Positions 61,153 through 64,000 of a stretch of DNA of 64,000 nt are shown one piece after another. Position 1 is the first letter of the stretch, and every line of letters starts with the position of its first letter. The position numbers and the translations under genes are program-made. The stretch comes from an uncultured bacterium. Its GTDB lineage: Bacteria; Actinomycetota; Coriobacteriia; Coriobacteriales; Coriobacteriaceae. A model generated the notes under the pieces. The model was given only the letters and a program-made list of their open reading frames with translations, searched no databases and had not been told where the DNA came from. The stretch lies in assembly GCA_905215065.1 (NCBI GenBank), contig CAJMOF010000001.1:1-64000 (forward strand), read 5' to 3'.

Positions 61153-61890
61153 ATGGATAATTATTTGGACTTGATGCGCGCTCGCCGCGAGCAGATTCTC
61201 GAACGCTTTTATGCCGCACTTGATCGCGCGGGCCGTTCTCACGATGCCGCACGTCTGATTGCCGTCTCCAAGACCGTTGGCGTCGATGAGACCGTTGCCG
61301 CTATCCAGGCAGGGTATCGCCATTTTGCCGAGAACCGCCCGCAGGAGCTCGTTCGCAAGCTTGCGGGCTTGGCTGAACATCCAGAGCTGCCTGCGGTGCG
61401 TTTTGACATGATTGGCAACCTGCAGACCAACAAGATCAATGCGGTTCTGGGCTCGGCCGAGCTGATTCATTCGGTAAGCTCGCTGCATTTGGCGCAGGCT
61501 ATCTCGACCCGTGCGGTCCGCAAGATTGAGGCGGGCGAGCTCTCCGGCCCCCAGCGCGTGCTGATCGAGGTCAATGTGAGCGGCGAGGAGTCCAAGGGCG
61601 GCTTTTCGCCCGACGAGATTCGTGCCTTCGCCGGCGAGCTTGCGGAGCTTGAGGGAATTTGTGTGCAGGGCCTTATGACTATGGCGCCGCGGGGGAATAA
61701 AGATGTGGCGCGCCGCACCTTTGCCGGGCTGCGTGAGCTGAGAGATGAGCTTGAGGCTACGCACTCCGATCTGAGCCTGCCCGAGCTTTCCTGCGGCATG
61801 AGCGAGGACTTTGAGCCTGCCCTTGAGGAGGGCTCTACGCTCGTTCGCCTGGGCAGGGTAGTATTTAGCCCGGAGTTTGCAGTAAAATAA
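61153..61890 (+). CDS. YggS-family PLP homeostasis protein
   Basis: The 245-residue protein is a YggS/PROSC-type PLP-binding TIM barrel: AVSKTVGVDETVAAI with the PLP Lys near residue 41, HFAENRPQELVRK, HSVSSLHLA and the phosphate-cup LSCGMSEDFEPALEEGSTLVRLGR. It buffers PLP and amino acid/keto-acid balance rather than catalysing. In Gram-positives it commonly precedes sepF, as here (60 nt). The start is taken at ATG 61153. Confidence 0.9.
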   Translation: MDNYLDLMRARREQILERFYAALDRAGRSHDAARLIAVSKTVGVDETVAAIQAGYRHFAENRPQELVRKLAGLAEHPELPAVRFDMIGNLQTNKINAVLGSAELIHSVSSLHLAQAISTRAVRKIEAGELSGPQRVLIEVNVSGEESKGGFSPDEIRAFAGELAELEGICVQGLMTMAPRGNKDVARRTFAGLRELRDELEATHSDLSLPELSCGMSEDFEPALEEGSTLVRLGRVVFSPEFAVK

Positions 61891-61950
61891 GGCTCTGAAG
61901 TGCGCACTGATTATCGGGGTGCCTGCACTAAACCGCGAGAGGACACAACC

Positions 61951-62673
61951 ATGGGCTTCCTTGACGAGATTAAAAATAAGATGCACCTGGGCGGCCAGCA
62001 GGGTTACGACCAGGGTTATGGCCAGGACGACGACTACGGCTACGATGACGGCTATGACGATAGTTATCAGGGCAACGGCTACAGCGGTGCTTCGGGCGAG
62101 GGCTTCTACACCCAAGACGAGCCGAGCAACGGCCTGCTTGGCCAGACGCGCCGCGGTGAAGCTGAGTCGGTTGCCGTGTATACGCGCTCCGGTCAGCTTG
62201 TCGGCGATGACTCCCGTCATGCCACGACGTATAACCCGCCTTCGCGCTCGCAGGACAGCGTTGCGAGCGGTTATCGTCCTGGTGCCTATGACACGCCGTC
62301 GAGCTACGCCGAGAACACCCGCGCCCGTGCCGCCGCTGCGCCCGCGCCTGCACCGAGCGATGCCTCGGCCTATGCGAGCAATATCATCAACGCCACGCCG
62401 CAGCTGCCGGCCTATGTCCTGCGCCCCGAGAGCTATGACGACGTGGAGACCGTAGTGCGCCGCGTTCGCACCAAGCAGCCTGTCGCACTGATTTTTGTGG
62501 GCGTACGCACCGAAGTTGCCAAGCGCGTCTTGGACTTCTCTTACGGCTTTGCCTGCGGTCTGGGTGCCACGGTCAAGGAGGTGGGCGACCGCGTGTTCAT
62601 GGTGCTGCCCGCCGGCTGCGAGGTCAAAGATTCCGATCTCAAGAAGCTTCGTGCCGACGGCTACCTTAAGTAA
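61951..62673 (+). CDS. sepF: Division protein SepF
   Basis: The 240-residue protein has an N-terminal amphipathic membrane-targeting helix (MGFLDEIKNKMHLG), a low-complexity middle rich in Tyr, Gly, Asp and Gln followed by Ala/Pro (about residues 15-150), and a SepF domain (about 150-235; RPESYDDVETVVRRV, VGDRVFMVLPAGCEV). SepF anchors FtsZ to the membrane by binding its C-terminal peptide and replaces FtsA, which is absent here. ATG 61951 follows GAGAGGACACAACC. Confidence 0.92.
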   Translation: MGFLDEIKNKMHLGGQQGYDQGYGQDDDYGYDDGYDDSYQGNGYSGASGEGFYTQDEPSNGLLGQTRRGEAESVAVYTRSGQLVGDDSRHATTYNPPSRSQDSVASGYRPGAYDTPSSYAENTRARAAAAPAPAPSDASAYASNIINATPQLPAYVLRPESYDDVETVVRRVRTKQPVALIFVGVRTEVAKRVLDFSYGFACGLGATVKEVGDRVFMVLPAGCEVKDSDLKKLRADGYLK

Positions 62674-62694
62674 AGACAAGACGAGGAGATTCCC

Positions 62695-62976
62695 ATCAAC
62701 ATCTACACTATCGTCCAGCTGGTCAACACGCTGTTCAACTTCTATTCCACGCTCATTGTCGTCTACTGCTTTATGACGTGGATTCCCATGAAGCAGGGTG
62801 GTTTGCTTCAGGATATTGCTGCGGTGCTCGATAGCGTGTGCGGTCCGTGGCTCAACCTGTTCCGTCGTTTCATCCCGCCGATGGGCGGTATCGATTTTTC
62901 GCCGGTCGTTGCGATTATTGCGTTGCAGTTGGTGCAGAGGCTGGTTCTGCAGCTTCTTATAGGTATACTCGTATAG
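62695..62976 (+). CDS. YggT-family membrane protein, apparent ATC start
   Basis: The 93-residue protein has two membrane segments (residues about 6-27 and 63-90) separated by the YggT loop with GPWLNLFRRFIPPMGGIDFSPVVAIIAL. No ATG, GTG or TTG occurs between the sepF stop and ATG 62773, which would remove the first segment. ATC 62695 lies exactly 6 nt behind GAGGAG and opens the full-length reading frame (INIYTIVQL...). Its position between sepF and divIVA is typical. It may be a true rare start or a base change from ATG. Confidence 0.75.
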   Translation: MNIYTIVQLVNTLFNFYSTLIVVYCFMTWIPMKQGGLLQDIAAVLDSVCGPWLNLFRRFIPPMGGIDFSPVVAIIALQLVQRLVLQLLIGILV

Positions 62977-63037
62977 AACTGACTTAGTAACTTACGTCGG
63001 GCGTGTAGCGCCGAGGCGATGAAAAAGGAGACTTGTT

Positions 63038-63712
63038 ATGGCTATTACCCCTGCAGACATCCAGGCTCAGACTTTCTCTGAGGCCAAGCGTGGCTACGAT
63101 CCCGCCGAGGTCGACGTCTTCTTGGAGACGCTGTCCTCCGAGGTTGACGCTATGCTCGCTAAGATCGTCGACCTTAAGGGTCGCCTGACTGCTACCGAGC
63201 AGCAGCTTGCCGATGCGCAGGCTCAGCTTGCCCAGGCTCAGGATGCCACCGCCCAAGCCGTTCCTGCCGCCCCCGTGGCTGCTCCCGCCCCTGACTTCTC
63301 CGCTCAGGAGCGCCAGATTTCCGCTGCCCTGATCGCTGCCCAGCAGACCGCTGAGACCATCGTCAACGATGCCAACGAGAACGCTGAGCGTATCCGCAAC
63401 GAGGCTGACGCTAAGGCCCGCGAGGTTATCCGCCAGGCTCTGACCGAGAAGCAGGCCGAGCTCGAGGAAATCGATCGTCTCAAGGCTTCCCGCGAGGAGT
63501 TCAAGGCCGAGTACCTCAAGCTCATCCAGCACTTCATGGACGATGCCCAGAACTCCTTCCCGGCCGACCTCATGGCCTCCACGCCGGTCGGTTCTGCCGC
63601 TTCTCCTGCGGTGACTGTTCCCGCTGAGCCGCTGCCCGTCGCTGACCCGGTTGTCCCCGTGGCCGATCCCTTCGCCCCGATCGACAACTTTGCCGCCGAC
63701 GACCTGGACTAA
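63038..63712 (+). CDS. divIVA: DivIVA-family cell pole/septum protein
   Basis: The 224-residue protein starts with the DivIVA membrane-binding signature (TPADIQAQTFSEAKRGYDPAEVDVFLE), continues as coiled coil (about residues 30-70 and 90-160) with an Ala/Pro break between, and ends in a Pro/Val/Asp-rich tail. DivIVA gathers at curved membrane and guides septum placement or polar growth. ATG follows AAAAAGGAGACTTGTT. A strong terminator follows. Confidence 0.92.
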   Translation: MAITPADIQAQTFSEAKRGYDPAEVDVFLETLSSEVDAMLAKIVDLKGRLTATEQQLADAQAQLAQAQDATAQAVPAAPVAAPAPDFSAQERQISAALIAAQQTAETIVNDANENAERIRNEADAKAREVIRQALTEKQAELEEIDRLKASREEFKAEYLKLIQHFMDDAQNSFPADLMASTPVGSAASPAVTVPAEPLPVADPVVPVADPFAPIDNFAADDLD

Positions 63713-63738
63713 CATTCGGCCTACAATTTAGTGCCTAG

Positions 63739-63768
63739 AAAGGACCCGCAGCTTGCGGGTCCTTTTTT
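63739..63768 (+). terminator. Terminator after divIVA
   Basis: A 12-bp perfect stem (63739-63750 with 63754-63765), 3-nt loop and TTTTTT. Confidence 0.93.
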
Positions 63769-63793
63769 ATGACTGTGCCGGGGCGCGCATCAT

Positions 63794-63831
63794 AAAAAAC
63801 CGAGCCCTGAACATAGTGGCGCAGAGCTCGG
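63794..63831 (-). terminator. Terminator of the right-edge minus-strand gene
   Basis: A 10-bp stem (63800-63809 with 63822-63831, one G-T pair), read on the minus strand and followed by TTTTTT. Confidence 0.82.
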
Positions 63832-63879
63832 CGAACGGGTGAGCGGTCAAGGGTAGGTTTTAAGGCATGTCCTAAAAAT

Positions 63880-64000
63880 CTACTTGAGGAGGAAGTCGGG
63901 GAGGGGAATGGTGCGGGCCTCGCGATGCTCGGGATCGGCGATGTGGTCGGCAGGATAGCCACAGACGAGCATGTGATAGGGATAGACGCCCTTGGGCAGG
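63880..64000 (-). CDS. Unidentified protein, C-terminal 40 residues only
   Basis: The reading frame enters from the right edge and ends at TAG (63880-63882). The visible end contains KGVYPYHMLVCGYPADH followed by a polar stretch and IPLPDFLLK. The GYPAD-type pattern near the end resembles the C-terminus of some nitroreductase-family proteins, but this is too short for a family call. A minus-strand terminator 49 nt downstream supports a real gene. Confidence 0.45.
   Translation of the reverse strand, partial: LPKGVYPYHMLVCGYPADHIADPEHREARTIPLPDFLLK

Noticed and set aside
62773..62976. YggT starting at ATG 62773
   Set aside because: This would remove the first membrane segment and has no ribosome site; the ATC at 62695 is well placed.

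Overview
The window reads as a high-GC chromosome segment of a gut coriobacterium, most likely Collinsella or a close relative. The reasons are a large arginine deiminase locus, adjacent acetate kinase and phosphotransacetylase genes, an actinobacterial division and cell-wall (dcw) cluster without ftsA but followed by yggS-sepF-yggT-divIVA, and strong C/G-ending codon bias. No tRNA, rRNA or CRISPR array was seen. The genus is an inference from gene content, not a database match.

Layout: (1) 1-6.3 kb: the start of a secreted C69 dipeptidase, a diacylglycerol-kinase-type lipid kinase with a 30-residue membrane microprotein, RNase D, a membrane zinc peptidase, both exonuclease VII subunits and a HIT protein. 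(2) 6.3-8.5 kb: a LysR regulator and an MFS transporter of lower GC, probably acquired. (3) 8.6-12.4 kb: two acetate kinase paralogues facing pta. (4) 12.7-17.5 kb: UDP-galactopyranose mutase plus a glycosyltransferase, then a minus-strand P1 peptidase, Maf and a DJ-1 protein. (5) 17.5-22.7 kb: palindromic repeats, then a promoter and attenuator-like leader in front of an EamA transporter, a 6-phospho-beta-glucosidase and a PTS EIIBC, followed by a decayed IS3-type element. (6) 22.7-26.6 kb: a TrmA/RlmD-type RNA methyltransferase and a polyphosphate kinase with an unusual tail. (7) 26.7-34.4 kb: the arginine deiminase locus, in which two DNA-identical arcA copies flank an aminotransferase and are followed by arcB and a YfcC-type antiporter. 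(8) 34.4-39.7 kb: a DUF1846 protein, a small winged-helix regulator, pyrG and xerD. (9) 40-55.6 kb: the dcw cluster mraZ-rsmH-ftsL-ftsI-murF-mraY-murD-ftsW-murG-murC-murB-ftsQ-ftsZ, with murE missing. (10) 55.8-61 kb: pgeF-pstSCAB-phoU. (11) 61.1-63.7 kb: yggS-sepF-yggT-divIVA. (12) The 3' end of an unidentified minus-strand gene.

How the genes fit together: AckA and Pta interconvert acetyl-CoA, acetyl phosphate and acetate and yield ATP. ArcA and ArcB with the antiporter turn arginine into ornithine and carbamoyl phosphate, but the carbamate kinase that would recover ATP is not here. PstSCAB-PhoU and Ppk link phosphate uptake to polyphosphate storage. The dcw and sepF/divIVA blocks supply septal peptidoglycan synthesis and Z-ring placement.

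The most unusual material is non-coding. Several intergenic regions hold long perfect inverted repeats (15-29 bp arms, each arm different). Four of these share a core with a TTCC(C)GC-type motif beside one arm and an AGGAC motif near the other, which suggests one mobile or structured-RNA family. The arcA promoters share recurring TGAACGGTAT-type sites, and the dcw promoter sits beside a G-quadruplex-capable array of TGGGN repeats.
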